7,354 nucleotides of DNA, taken from DATCSE01 sp036568605. GTDB taxonomy: Bacteria; Pseudomonadota; Gammaproteobacteria; Burkholderiales; Burkholderiaceae_C. The notes under the pieces are model-generated. The model searched no databases. It saw only the letters and a program-made list of their open reading frames with translations, and was not told the origin of the DNA. Both the position numbers and the translations under genes were made by a program. Location: positions 1 through 7,354 of the forward strand of contig DATCSE010000474.1 in the NCBI GenBank assembly GCA_036568605.1. Reading direction: 5' to 3'. Shown here piece by piece: positions 1-6,081 of this stretch; position 1 is the stretch's first letter, and each line of letters begins with the position of its first letter.

Positions 1-291
1 GCCGCGATCCAGGCCAGCCCGCGCGGCGCCGCGGTGCTGCTGAACTGCGGCGAAGATGCGGCCGCGATGCTGGGCGAGTTCACGGCCGAGCCGGCCGAGC
101 GCGACAGCGAGCGCCGCGGCAATGCGCAGATGGACCTGCGCACCTACGGCGTCGGCGCGCAGATCCTGCGCGAGTTGGGCATCTCGCGGATGAAGCTGCT
201 CGGCAGCCCGCGCCGCATGCCCAGCATGACCGGCTACAACCTCGAGGTGACCGGCTTCGTCACCGCCGATTCATCGCCACTTTCTTCTTGA
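1..291 (+). CDS. ribBA: RibBA/RibBX-type 3,4-DHBP synthase, degenerate GTP cyclohydrolase II-like C-terminus (5' truncated)
   Basis: Reading frame 1 is open from the first base to a TGA at 289-291, giving the last 96 residues of a protein that starts upstream of the window. The segment DLRTYGVGAQILRELG followed by a KLLGSPRRMPSMTGYNLEVTGF-like end aligns with the last part of the GTP cyclohydrolase II half of RibBA. In RibBA the N-terminal half makes 3,4-dihydroxy-2-butanone 4-phosphate from ribulose 5-phosphate; that half lies outside the window. The active-site stretch of true cyclohydrolases (RQEGRGIG type) is replaced here by NCGEDAAAM, the LLTNNP motif reads LLGSPR, and the usual C-terminal tail is absent. 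The cyclohydrolase half is therefore probably inactive, as in the RibBX variant known in Proteobacteria. The next gene, ribH, uses the product of the N-terminal domain, which supports the assignment. Confidence 0.85.
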   Translation, partial: AAIQASPRGAAVLLNCGEDAAAMLGEFTAEPAERDSERRGNAQMDLRTYGVGAQILRELGISRMKLLGSPRRMPSMTGYNLEVTGFVTADSSPLSS

Positions 292-297
292 CCCTCC

Positions 298-302
298 GAG
301 GA
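298..302 (+). promoter_or_regulatory. ribosome binding site of ribH
   Basis: GAGGA lies 6 bases before the ATG at 309. It is the clearest Shine-Dalgarno sequence in the window and favours that ATG over the in-frame TTG at 288, which overlaps the stop codon of the preceding gene. Confidence 0.7.
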
Positions 303-308
303 CCGACG

Positions 309-773
309 ATGCAAGACGCCGACAAGGGCCAAGCCGCGAATCTGGACGGACGCGACCTGCGCATCGCGATCGTGCAGGCGCGCTTCAACGCCACGATCAC
401 CGATGCGCTCGCGCAGAGCTGCCTGACCGAGCTCGCCGCGCTGGGCGTGGCCAGCAAGCACATCAAGCACGTCAGCGTGCCGGGTGCGCTCGAAGTGCCG
501 CTCGCGCTGGCCGCGCTGGCCGACAGCGACGAGCACGACGCGCTGATCGCGCTGGGCTGCATCATCCGCGGCGAGACCTACCACTTCGAGCTGGTCGCGA
601 ACGAAAGCGGCGCCGGCGTCACGCGCGTCGCGCTCGACCACGAAATCCCGATCGCCAACGCGATCCTGACCGTCGAGAACGAAGCGCAGGCCTGGGCGCG
701 CGCCGAGGACAAGGGGCGCGATGCAGCGCGCGTGGCCGTCGAGATGGCGAACCTGCTGGAAGACCTGTCGTGA
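309..773 (+). CDS. ribH: 6,7-dimethyl-8-ribityllumazine synthase (RibH)
   Basis: A 154-residue protein, the normal length for the family. It condenses 5-amino-6-ribitylaminouracil with 3,4-dihydroxy-2-butanone 4-phosphate to form lumazine, the penultimate step of riboflavin synthesis, in the cytoplasm; family members assemble as pentamers or 60-subunit capsids. Visible motifs are FNATIT (from F26, substrate ring stacking), PGALEVP (58-64), and CIIRGETYHFE (84-94) with H92 matching the catalytic His88 of the Bacillus subtilis enzyme. R131 and K135 match its phosphate-binding R127 and K131. The ATG at 309 has a good ribosome binding site 6 bases upstream. The gene begins 17 bases after the RibBA-type gene and its stop overlaps the nusB start (GTGA at 770-773), so the genes are very probably cotranscribed and translationally coupled. 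Confidence 0.97.
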   Translation: MQDADKGQAANLDGRDLRIAIVQARFNATITDALAQSCLTELAALGVASKHIKHVSVPGALEVPLALAALADSDEHDALIALGCIIRGETYHFELVANESGAGVTRVALDHEIPIANAILTVENEAQAWARAEDKGRDAARVAVEMANLLEDLS

Positions 774-1303
774 GCGAAACGGCCGAGAAGAATGCCGGCG
801 CGCCGAAGCCGTCGGCGAAATCGCCGGCCAAGGCGAAGGGCGCAGCGGCGAAGCGCGCGCAGCCGAAATCGGCTCGGCGTCGCGCCCGCGAGGTCGCGCT
901 GCAGGGGCTGTACGAGTGGCTGATCTCCGGCGCGGATGCCGGCGTCGTCGATGCGCACATGCGCGAACAGGGCGACTTCGACAAATGCGATGCCGCGCAC
1001 TTCGACGCGCTGCTGCACGGCTGCATCGCCGAAGCGGCCGAGATCGATGCGCTGCTCGCCAAGCACGTCGACCGCCCGACCACGCAGCTCTCGCCGATCG
1101 AGCACGGCGCGCTGATGATCGGCGTCTACGAGCTGAAGCACTGCATCTCGATCCCGTACAAGGTCGCGATCAACGAGGCCGTCGAGCTCGCGAAAGGCTA
1201 CGGCGGCACCGATGGCCACAAGTACGTGAACGGCGTGCTCGACAAGGCCGCGGCGGAGCTGCGCACCGTCGAGGTCAACGCGGCGCGCACCGCACCCCGC
1301 TGA
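770..1303 (+). CDS. nusB: transcription antitermination factor NusB
   Basis: A 177-residue all-helical RNA-binding protein. With NusE (S10) it binds boxA RNA and supports antitermination on rRNA operons. The conserved core starts around residue 34 with SARRRAREVALQGLYEW, and carries SPIEHGALMIGVYEL, INEAVELAK (134-142) and KYVNGVLD (151-158), the family signature near the C-terminus. About 33 residues rich in Ala, Lys and Pro precede the core and are probably disordered; such basic tails occur in NusB of related Burkholderiales. The start is the GTG at 770, overlapping the ribH stop by 4 bases, with GGAAG at 758-762 as a plausible ribosome binding site inside ribH. The ribH-nusB order is common in bacteria. 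Confidence 0.96.
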   Translation: MSETAEKNAGAPKPSAKSPAKAKGAAAKRAQPKSARRRAREVALQGLYEWLISGADAGVVDAHMREQGDFDKCDAAHFDALLHGCIAEAAEIDALLAKHVDRPTTQLSPIEHGALMIGVYELKHCISIPYKVAINEAVELAKGYGGTDGHKYVNGVLDKAAAELRTVEVNAARTAPR

Positions 1304-1313
1304 CACCGGCGCG

Positions 1314-2525
1314 ATGAAGCCTGGTGCGATGAAGCTCGCCTCGCGGCTCGATCGCATCGAGCCGTTCTATGTGATGGAGTGCGCGAAGGCCGCCGTCGAG
1401 CTCGCGCGCACGCCGGCGTGCGACCCCGCGCAGGGCGGCGAGCCGATGATCTTCCTGAACATCGGTGAGCCCGATTTCACCGCGCCGCCGCAGGTGCAGG
1501 CGGCCGGCGAGCGCGCGCTGCGCGCCGGCCTCACGCAGTACACGCAGGCGACCGGCCTGCCCGAGCTGCGCGAGCGCATCAGCGACTGGTACCGCACGCG
1601 CTTCGGCCTCGAGATCCCGGCGCGGCGCATCGTCGTCACGGCCGGCGCGTCGGCCGCGCTGCAGCTTGCCTGCCTCGCGCTGGTCGACCGCGGCGACGAG
1701 GTGCTGCTGCCCGACCCGAGCTACCCCTGCAACCGCCACTTCGTCGCGGCCGCCGAGGGCGTGCCGGTGCTGCTGCCGGCACCGCCCGAAGAGCGCTACC
1801 AGCTGAGCGCGCACAGCGTGCGCGACGCGTGGACCGAGCGCACCCGCGGCGTGCTGCTCGCGTCGCCGTCGAACCCCACCGGCACGTCGATCGACCCGGA
1901 CGAGATGCGCCGCATCGTCGCCGATGTGCGGCAGCGCGGCGGCTTCACGATCGTCGACGAGATCTACCTCGGGCTGAGCTTCGACGAGCGCTACGGCCAC
2001 AGCGCGCTGATGCACGACCGGGCCGGCGACGACGACGTGATCTCGATCAACAGCTTCTCGAAGTATTTCTGCATGACCGGCTGGCGGCTCGGCTGGCTGG
2101 TGCTGCCGGAGGCGCTGGTGCCGGCGGTCGAGAAGCTCGCGCAGAACCTCTACATCTGCGCATCGAGCATCGCGCAGCACGCCGCGCTCGCCTGCTTCGA
2201 ACCGGAGGCTATCGCCGAGTACGAACGCCGCCGCAGCGAGTTCCATGCGCGCCGCGACTTCTTCGTGCCAGCCTTGGCAAAGCTCGGGCTGCCGGTGCCG
2301 GTGATGCCCGACGGCGCGTTCTACGCCTGGGCCGATTGCTCGGCGCACAACGCGAGCAGCTGGGATTTCGTCTTCGACGTGATGCGCCGTGCGCACGTCG
2401 CGATCACCCCGGGCCGCGACTTCGGCCACCACGGCAGCGAGCGTTTCGTGCGGCTGTCATTTGCCAACTCGATGACGCAGCTGGAGGAGTCGGTGCACCG
2501 GCTGGGCCGCATGCTGGGCGCCTGA
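1314..2525 (+). CDS. class I/II pyridoxal-phosphate-dependent aminotransferase
   Basis: A 403-residue fold-type I aminotransferase, of the length expected for the aspartate aminotransferase superfamily. Visible residues, counted from the ATG at 1314, are: NIGEPDF near the N-terminus; TAGASAALQLA (cofactor phosphate site); SNPTG with N187; DEIYLGL with D215 (pairs with the pyridine nitrogen) and Y218; SFSKYFCMTGWRLGW with K250 as the Schiff-base lysine; and RFVRLSFA with R380, the usual substrate-carboxylate arginine. All key residues are present, so it should be active, but the amino donor and acceptor cannot be read from sequence. It begins 10 bases after nusB. An in-frame ATG at 1329 is an equally good start, since family members often begin MKLASRL; neither start has a convincing ribosome binding site. 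Genes of this type follow nusB in many Burkholderiales (recalled, not checked). Confidence 0.93.
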   Translation: MKPGAMKLASRLDRIEPFYVMECAKAAVELARTPACDPAQGGEPMIFLNIGEPDFTAPPQVQAAGERALRAGLTQYTQATGLPELRERISDWYRTRFGLEIPARRIVVTAGASAALQLACLALVDRGDEVLLPDPSYPCNRHFVAAAEGVPVLLPAPPEERYQLSAHSVRDAWTERTRGVLLASPSNPTGTSIDPDEMRRIVADVRQRGGFTIVDEIYLGLSFDERYGHSALMHDRAGDDDVISINSFSKYFCMTGWRLGWLVLPEALVPAVEKLAQNLYICASSIAQHAALACFEPEAIAEYERRRSEFHARRDFFVPALAKLGLPVPVMPDGAFYAWADCSAHNASSWDFVFDVMRRAHVAITPGRDFGHHGSERFVRLSFANSMTQLEESVHRLGRMLGA

Positions 2526-2640
2526 CCGCGCCGTACGCGCCGGCTCGGAAACTGTGGTATTCGCCTCGAATCGGCGCCGGTCCGATGCCGAGAATCGTGC
2601 GTGTGTGTGACGAACGCTGCACAGACGTCCCATTTCGACG

Positions 2641-2668
2641 TTTCGAGGCCACGCTGCTCGGCTAAGCT
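2641..2668 (+). promoter_or_regulatory. candidate promoter of the kinase-lipoprotein unit
   Basis: The 149 bases between the aminotransferase and the kinase hold no gene. A weak sigma70-like pair can be drawn: TTTCGA (2641-2646) and TAAGCT (2663-2668), 16 bases apart, each matching about half of the consensus but keeping the key T, A and final T of the -10 box. Transcription would begin about 7 bases further, at or next to the GTG start at 2675. A direct repeat TTTCGACG/TTTCGAGG (2633-2648) and a small inverted repeat ACGTC-N7-GACGT (2625-2641) overlap the putative -35 box and could bind a regulator. This is inference from weak matches. Confidence 0.3.
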
Positions 2669-2674
2669 GCCCCG

Positions 2675-4393
2675 GTGAGCGCTTCCAGCCAGCCATCCGA
2701 TTCGACCCCGAGGGACTCGGAACCCGCACCGCCGCCCAGCCAGCCCCCCGGCGCCAGCGCACTGTGGGGCGACTCCGACATCGGCACGATCCACGACCCG
2801 GTGGCGGCATTTGCGACGACGCAGGGCAAGGCCCCGTCCGATGACCAGATGCCGACGATCGGCCACATCGGCCGCTACGCGCTGAAGCACAAGCTGGGCG
2901 AAGGCGGGCTGGGCACCGTGTTCGCCGCGCACGACCCGCTGCTGTCGCGCCTGATCGCGGTGAAGACGCTGAACCTGGAGCTCGATCCCTCCGAGCGCGA
3001 CTCGTTCAACGCGCTGTTCCTGAACGAAGCGCGCGCCGCGGCTGGGCTCAGCCACTCGCACATCGTGACCGTGTTCGACGCGGGCATCAGCGACAACCGC
3101 GCCTACATCGCGATGGAGCTGCTGAAGGGCCGCGATCTGCGCCAGCTGCGCCAGGAAGGCTGGCGCCCGACGCCGGCGCAGGCTGCGCTGATCGTGCGCC
3201 GCGTCGCCGACGCGCTCGCGTATGCGCACAGCAAGGGCGTCGTGCATCGCGACGTGAAGCCGGCCAACATCTTCATGGTCGGACGCACGCAGCCGCGCGT
3301 GCTCGACTTCGGCATCGCGCGCATCGTGCAGAAGCGCGAGAGCCATCAGGAAAGCCGCTACGAGAGCATCGCCGGGCCCGACGGCATCGCCGGATCGCCG
3401 TACTACATGGCGCCGGAGCAGGCACGTCAGGAGAAGGTCGACCGCCGTGCCGACGTGTTCTCTCTGGGCGTCGTGCTGTACGAGCTGCTGACCGACCAGA
3501 AGCCGTTCCGCGGCCACACGCTGGACGAGATCATGGAGTCCGTGCGCAGCCACGAGCCGCCGCTCGCGAACAAGATCGACCCGAACGTGCCGGAGGCGCT
3601 CGCGTTGATCGCCGCGCGCGCGATGGAAAAGGACCCGGAGCACCGCTACCGCTCGGCGCGTGCGTTCGCCCGCGAGCTGCGCCACTGGCTGGACGAGAAC
3701 GCGGCCCTCGCCGAGACCGACAGCGACGGCACGGCGCAGTCGGCGGCGCAGCGCTGGATGTGGGGCGGCGTCGCGGCGGCCGGCCTGCTGCTGATCGGCG
3801 CGGCGCTGCTGAGCCTGAGTTCCTCGCATCGGCATTCGACGCGCGACGCGAACGAGACGGCGGCAGCGGCGTCAGCGGCCGTCGATTCGGCGCCCACAGC
3901 CCAGCCTGCAGCGTCGCCGCTGGTTTCTGCCGCGCCCGAAGCCACCGCGGCGAGTGCCGCACCGGCGGTCGCCGCGAGCGGCGTGGCCGTCGCCGCGCAG
4001 GCCGACGTCGTGGGCGCCGGCGGGACCGTGGAGCAAGCCGCGGCCGCATCGACAGCGGCCGCCGCCTCGGCAGCGGCCGCGAAGACCGCCGCCAAGCCCA
4101 CCGCCGCGCCGAAGGAGACCGCGAAGGAGCGCCGCGCCCGCGAAGCGCGCGAGCGCGAGGTCAAGCTCGCCGCGGCCGCCCCGCCGGCCACCGGCACGCT
4201 GCACCTCGCGGTCAGCCCGTGGGGCCAGGTCGAGATCGATGGCAAGGCCGCCGGCACCTCGCCGCCGCTGACCGAGCTGAGCCTGCCCCAAGGCGCGCAC
4301 CAGATCGTCATTCGCAACGCCGATCTGCCGCCGTACAGTACGTCGGTTTCCGTCACCGCGGGGCAGACCGCCACGCTGAAGTACAAGTTCTGA
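2675..4393 (+). CDS. transmembrane serine/threonine protein kinase with C-terminal PEGA domain
   Basis: A 572-residue Hanks-type kinase. Residues 1-60 form a Pro/Ser-rich, probably flexible leader. The kinase domain (about 66-340) has a complete motif set: glycine loop GEGGLGTV (75-82), ATP-binding K97, catalytic HRDVKPAN (H191, D193, K195), DFG at 211-213, APE at 246-248, and DVFSLGVVLYELL. HRD with arginine suggests control by activation-loop phosphorylation. A single membrane segment (about 361-383) follows, then a low-complexity Ala-rich stretch (394-479), a charged Lys/Arg/Glu segment (480-498), and a PEGA domain (about 505-572) that would face the periplasm. The expected topology is a cytoplasmic kinase with an envelope-side sensor or anchor. 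The start is the GTG at 2675, with no Shine-Dalgarno sequence; the in-frame ATG at 2849 (M59) would keep the kinase domain but lose the leader. Substrate unknown. The lipoprotein gene follows after 28 bases. Confidence 0.93.
   Translation: MSASSQPSDSTPRDSEPAPPPSQPPGASALWGDSDIGTIHDPVAAFATTQGKAPSDDQMPTIGHIGRYALKHKLGEGGLGTVFAAHDPLLSRLIAVKTLNLELDPSERDSFNALFLNEARAAAGLSHSHIVTVFDAGISDNRAYIAMELLKGRDLRQLRQEGWRPTPAQAALIVRRVADALAYAHSKGVVHRDVKPANIFMVGRTQPRVLDFGIARIVQKRESHQESRYESIAGPDGIAGSPYYMAPEQARQEKVDRRADVFSLGVVLYELLTDQKPFRGHTLDEIMESVRSHEPPLANKIDPNVPEALALIAARAMEKDPEHRYRSARAFARELRHWLDENAALAETDSDGTAQSAAQRWMWGGVAAAGLLLIGAALLSLSSSHRHSTRDANETAAAASAAVDSAPTAQPAASPLVSAAPEATAASAAPAVAASGVAVAAQADVVGAGGTVEQAAAASTAAAASAAAAKTAAKPTAAPKETAKERRAREAREREVKLAAAAPPATGTLHLAVSPWGQVEIDGKAAGTSPPLTELSLPQGAHQIVIRNADLPPYSTSVSVTAGQTATLKYKF
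3854..4111 (+). repeat. Ala-rich low-complexity linker with repeated GCGGCCGC palindromes
   Basis: This stretch inside the kinase gene encodes about 86 residues that are mostly Ala with Ser, Thr, Val and Pro, linking the membrane segment to the PEGA side. Its 3' part holds three copies of the 8-base palindrome GCGGCCGC at 4040-4047, 4055-4062 and 4073-4080, spaced by 15 and 18 bases so the frame is kept (blocks of Ala separated by Ser). It looks like a slippage-prone linker of variable length rather than a folded domain. Confidence 0.6.
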
Positions 4394-4421
4394 CCGCACA
4401 AGCCCTGGACGCTCGACGACG

Positions 4422-4826
4422 ATGACGCCGACCTTCCGCCTTGCTCCTGCCCTGCTCGTGCCGATGGCGCTGGCCGCGCTGCTCGCCGGCTGCGCCGTGC
4501 CGTCGAACGCGCCGACCGGGCTGATGGACGTCTCCGAGCGCCCGGCCGAGAAGGCACTGCTCGCCGGCATGCGGGCCTACGACGACGCCCAGTACCCGCA
4601 GGCCGAGACGCTGCTGAACCAGGCGCTGACGGCCGGCCTCGCGTCGCCGAAGGACCGCGCCGCGGCCCACAAGTACCTCGCGTTCATCTACTGCACCAGC
4701 AACCGCGTGCCGGCCTGCGAAGCGCAGTTCCGCGCCGCGCGGGCCGACGACCCGGCGTTCGCGCTGAGCAAGTCCGAAGCGGGCCATCCGCAGTGGGGAC
4801 CGGTGTACCAGCGCGTGCAGCGATAA
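4422..4826 (+). CDS. TPR-like outer-membrane lipoprotein, TssQ-like
   Basis: A 134-residue protein with a lipoprotein signal peptide: R6, a hydrophobic stretch (7-22), and lipobox LAGC with the lipidated Cys at residue 24. Ala at +2 argues against inner-membrane retention, so outer-membrane delivery is likely. The mature part has two helix-turn-helix repeats of TPR type, about 43-69 (AYDDAQYPQAETLLNQAL) and 80-112 (AHKYLAFIYCTS onward), then a conserved-looking GHPQWGPVY end. Cys91 and Cys99 could form a disulfide in the periplasm. The pattern resembles lipoproteins called TssQ in T6SS-bearing Burkholderiales; that link is from memory and no other T6SS gene is in the window. It starts 28 bases after the kinase, so it is probably cotranscribed with it and may meet the kinase's periplasmic PEGA domain. 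The ATG at 4422 is the only start that keeps the signal peptide. Confidence 0.85.
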   Translation: MTPTFRLAPALLVPMALAALLAGCAVPSNAPTGLMDVSERPAEKALLAGMRAYDDAQYPQAETLLNQALTAGLASPKDRAAAHKYLAFIYCTSNRVPACEAQFRAARADDPAFALSKSEAGHPQWGPVYQRVQR

Positions 4827-4827
4827 T
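4822..4827 (+). promoter_or_regulatory. candidate -10 box for the ybgC-tol operon
   Basis: GATAAT, a 5-of-6 match to TATAAT, overlaps the TAA stop of the lipoprotein gene. No -35 hexamer is recognisable 16-19 bases upstream, so this is weak. Transcription from it would give a leader of about 45 bases before ybgC. Confidence 0.22.
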
Positions 4828-4847
4828 CGGCGTTTCGTCGCTGCGGC

Positions 4848-4866
4848 GCCCCGTTCCGTGCGGGGC
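4848..4866 (+). other. GC-rich hairpin in the ybgC leader
   Basis: GCCCCG and CGGGGC form a perfect 6-bp stem around a 7-base loop, 14 bases before the ybgC start codon. No T-run follows, so it does not look like an intrinsic terminator. It could limit ribosome access or be chance in GC-rich DNA. Confidence 0.4.
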
Positions 4867-4880
4867 CCCATGCCGAGTCG

Positions 4881-5321
4881 ATGCCCGATTCCGATCCCGA
4901 CTTCCGATTCTCGCTGCGCGTCTACTGGGAAGACACCGATGCCGGGGGCGTGGTCTTCTACGCCAACTACCTGAAGTTCTTCGAGCGCGCGCGTACCGAA
5001 TGGCTGCGCTCGCTGGGCCACGAGCAGGAGAAGCTGCGCGCCGTGCACGGCACAATGTTCGTCGTGACCGACACGGCCGTGCGTTACCTGCAGCCGGCAC
5101 GGCTGGACGACCTGCTGGACGTGACCGTGCAGGTCGAGCACACCGGGCGGGCGCAGATGCGCATCCGGCAGCAGGCCTGGCGGCGCGACGGGCCGGAATC
5201 GCAGACGTTGCTCTCGGAAGGCACGATCCGCATCGGTTGCGTCGAAGCCGGAACTTTCAAGCCGCAGCGCATTCCGACCGCCGTCGTGAACGCGGTGCGG
5301 CCCGGCGCCTTTGCAAACTAG
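4881..5321 (+). CDS. ybgC: Tol-Pal-associated acyl-CoA thioesterase YbgC
   Basis: A 146-residue single-domain hotdog-fold (4HBT) thioesterase, close to the family's usual 130-150. The signature VYWEDTDAGGVVFYANYLKF sits at residues 14-33, with D18 at the position of the catalytic Asp of the Haemophilus influenzae and Escherichia coli enzymes, and FERARTEWLRSLG follows. YbgC hydrolyses acyl-CoA thioesters in the cytoplasm and has been linked to phospholipid metabolism; its exact job in the Tol-Pal system is unsettled. A Tyr (Y27) replaces the His seen in the VVYH motif of gammaproteobacterial homologues. The gene starts 54 bases after the lipoprotein gene, with no strong ribosome binding site, and heads the standard ybgC-tolQ-tolR-tolA order. 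The ATG at 4870 is out of frame. Confidence 0.94.
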   Translation: MPDSDPDFRFSLRVYWEDTDAGGVVFYANYLKFFERARTEWLRSLGHEQEKLRAVHGTMFVVTDTAVRYLQPARLDDLLDVTVQVEHTGRAQMRIRQQAWRRDGPESQTLLSEGTIRIGCVEAGTFKPQRIPTAVVNAVRPGAFAN

Positions 5322-5352
5322 AAACACAGAACCACGACAACAACGCACACGG

Positions 5353-6069
5353 ATGAACCAGCAAGATTTTTCGATCATCACGCTCGTCACGCACGCGAGC
5401 CTCGTCGTCCAGCTCGTGATGGCGGGGCTGCTGATCGCATCGCTCGCAAGCTGGACCGTGATCTTCGGCAAGCTGTTCGGGCTGCGCCGTACCCGCAATG
5501 CCAACGAGAACTTCGAGCGCGAGTTCTGGGCCGGCAAGAACCTCAACGACCTCTACCACGACGCCGCGAAGAAGCCGGAGAGCGCGCCGATGGAACGCAT
5601 CTTCGCCTCGGGCATGCGCGAGTTCCTGAAGCTGCGCGAGAAACGCGTGGTGGATGCCGGCGCGCTGCTCGACGGCGCACGCCGCGCGATGCGCGCGAGC
5701 TTCCAGCGCGAGCTCGATGCGATCGAATCGGGCCTGTCGTTCCTCGCGTCGGTCGGTTCGGTCTCGCCGTACGTCGGGCTGTTCGGCACCGTGTGGGGCA
5801 TCATGCATGCGTTCATCGGGCTGTCGAACCTGCAGCAGGTGACGCTCGCGACCGTCGCGCCGGGCATCGCCGAGGCGCTGGTCGCCACGGCCATCGGCCT
5901 GTTCGCGGCGATCCCTGCGGTGATCGCGTACAACCGCTTCGCCCGCGACATCGACCGCCTCGCGATCCAGCACGAGACCTTCATCGAGGAGTTCTCGAAC
6001 ATCCTGCACCGCAATGTCGGTGCCCCCGCCGCGTCGGCCGCCACCGGCTTCGCGACCACGCAGCACTGA
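5353..6069 (+). CDS. tolQ: TolQ, proton-channel subunit of the Tol-Pal motor
   Basis: A 238-residue inner-membrane protein of the MotA/TolQ/ExbB family, near the Escherichia coli length of 230. Three membrane segments are visible: about 17-38, 131-157 (with SPYVGLFGTVWGIM) and 171-196 (with ATAIGLFAAIPA). T146 and T179 correspond to conserved pore threonines (T145 and T178 in E. coli). A long cytoplasmic loop of charged helices separates TM1 and TM2. A TolQ pentamer surrounds TolR and turns proton flow into movement of TolA, which holds the outer membrane to the cell during division. The start is the ATG at 5353, 31 bases after ybgC; an in-frame TTG at 5311 overlaps ybgC and would add 14 polar residues not expected in the family. 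No clear Shine-Dalgarno sequence; the gap is rich in A and C. Confidence 0.97.
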   Translation: MNQQDFSIITLVTHASLVVQLVMAGLLIASLASWTVIFGKLFGLRRTRNANENFEREFWAGKNLNDLYHDAAKKPESAPMERIFASGMREFLKLREKRVVDAGALLDGARRAMRASFQRELDAIESGLSFLASVGSVSPYVGLFGTVWGIMHAFIGLSNLQQVTLATVAPGIAEALVATAIGLFAAIPAVIAYNRFARDIDRLAIQHETFIEEFSNILHRNVGAPAASAATGFATTQH

Positions 6070-6081
6070 GGCCCGCCACCC

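Noticed and set aside
288..308. Upstream TTG start for ribH
   Set aside because: It overlaps the preceding stop codon, while the ATG at 309 has GAGGA at correct spacing and gives the normal RibH length.
1275..2432. Minus-strand open frame of 385 codons opposite the aminotransferase
   Set aside because: Low-complexity Arg/Ala/Val/Asp-rich translation mirroring the codon bias of the real gene, with no motif.
2528..2540. Possible terminator after the aminotransferase (GCGC-CGTAC-GCGC)
   Set aside because: The stem is only 4 bp and no T-run follows.
2606..2623. CRP-like site starting TGTGA in the kinase upstream region
   Set aside because: The second half-site matches only 2 of 5 bases of TCACA.
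2849..2851. Alternative ATG start (M59) for the kinase
   Set aside because: The upstream 58 codons read as an ordinary Pro/Ser-rich kinase leader resembling related proteins as I recall them, so the GTG at 2675 is preferred, though not proven.
2321..3835. Long minus-strand open frame (504 codons) opposite the aminotransferase end and the kinase
   Set aside because: It spans two well-supported + strand genes and an intergenic region, and its translation is Arg/Ala/His/Val-rich with no recognisable domain. Long antisense frames are expected in high-GC DNA.
5311..5352. Upstream TTG start for tolQ
   Set aside because: It would overlap the end of ybgC and add 14 polar residues not expected in TolQ; the ATG at 5353 fits the family.
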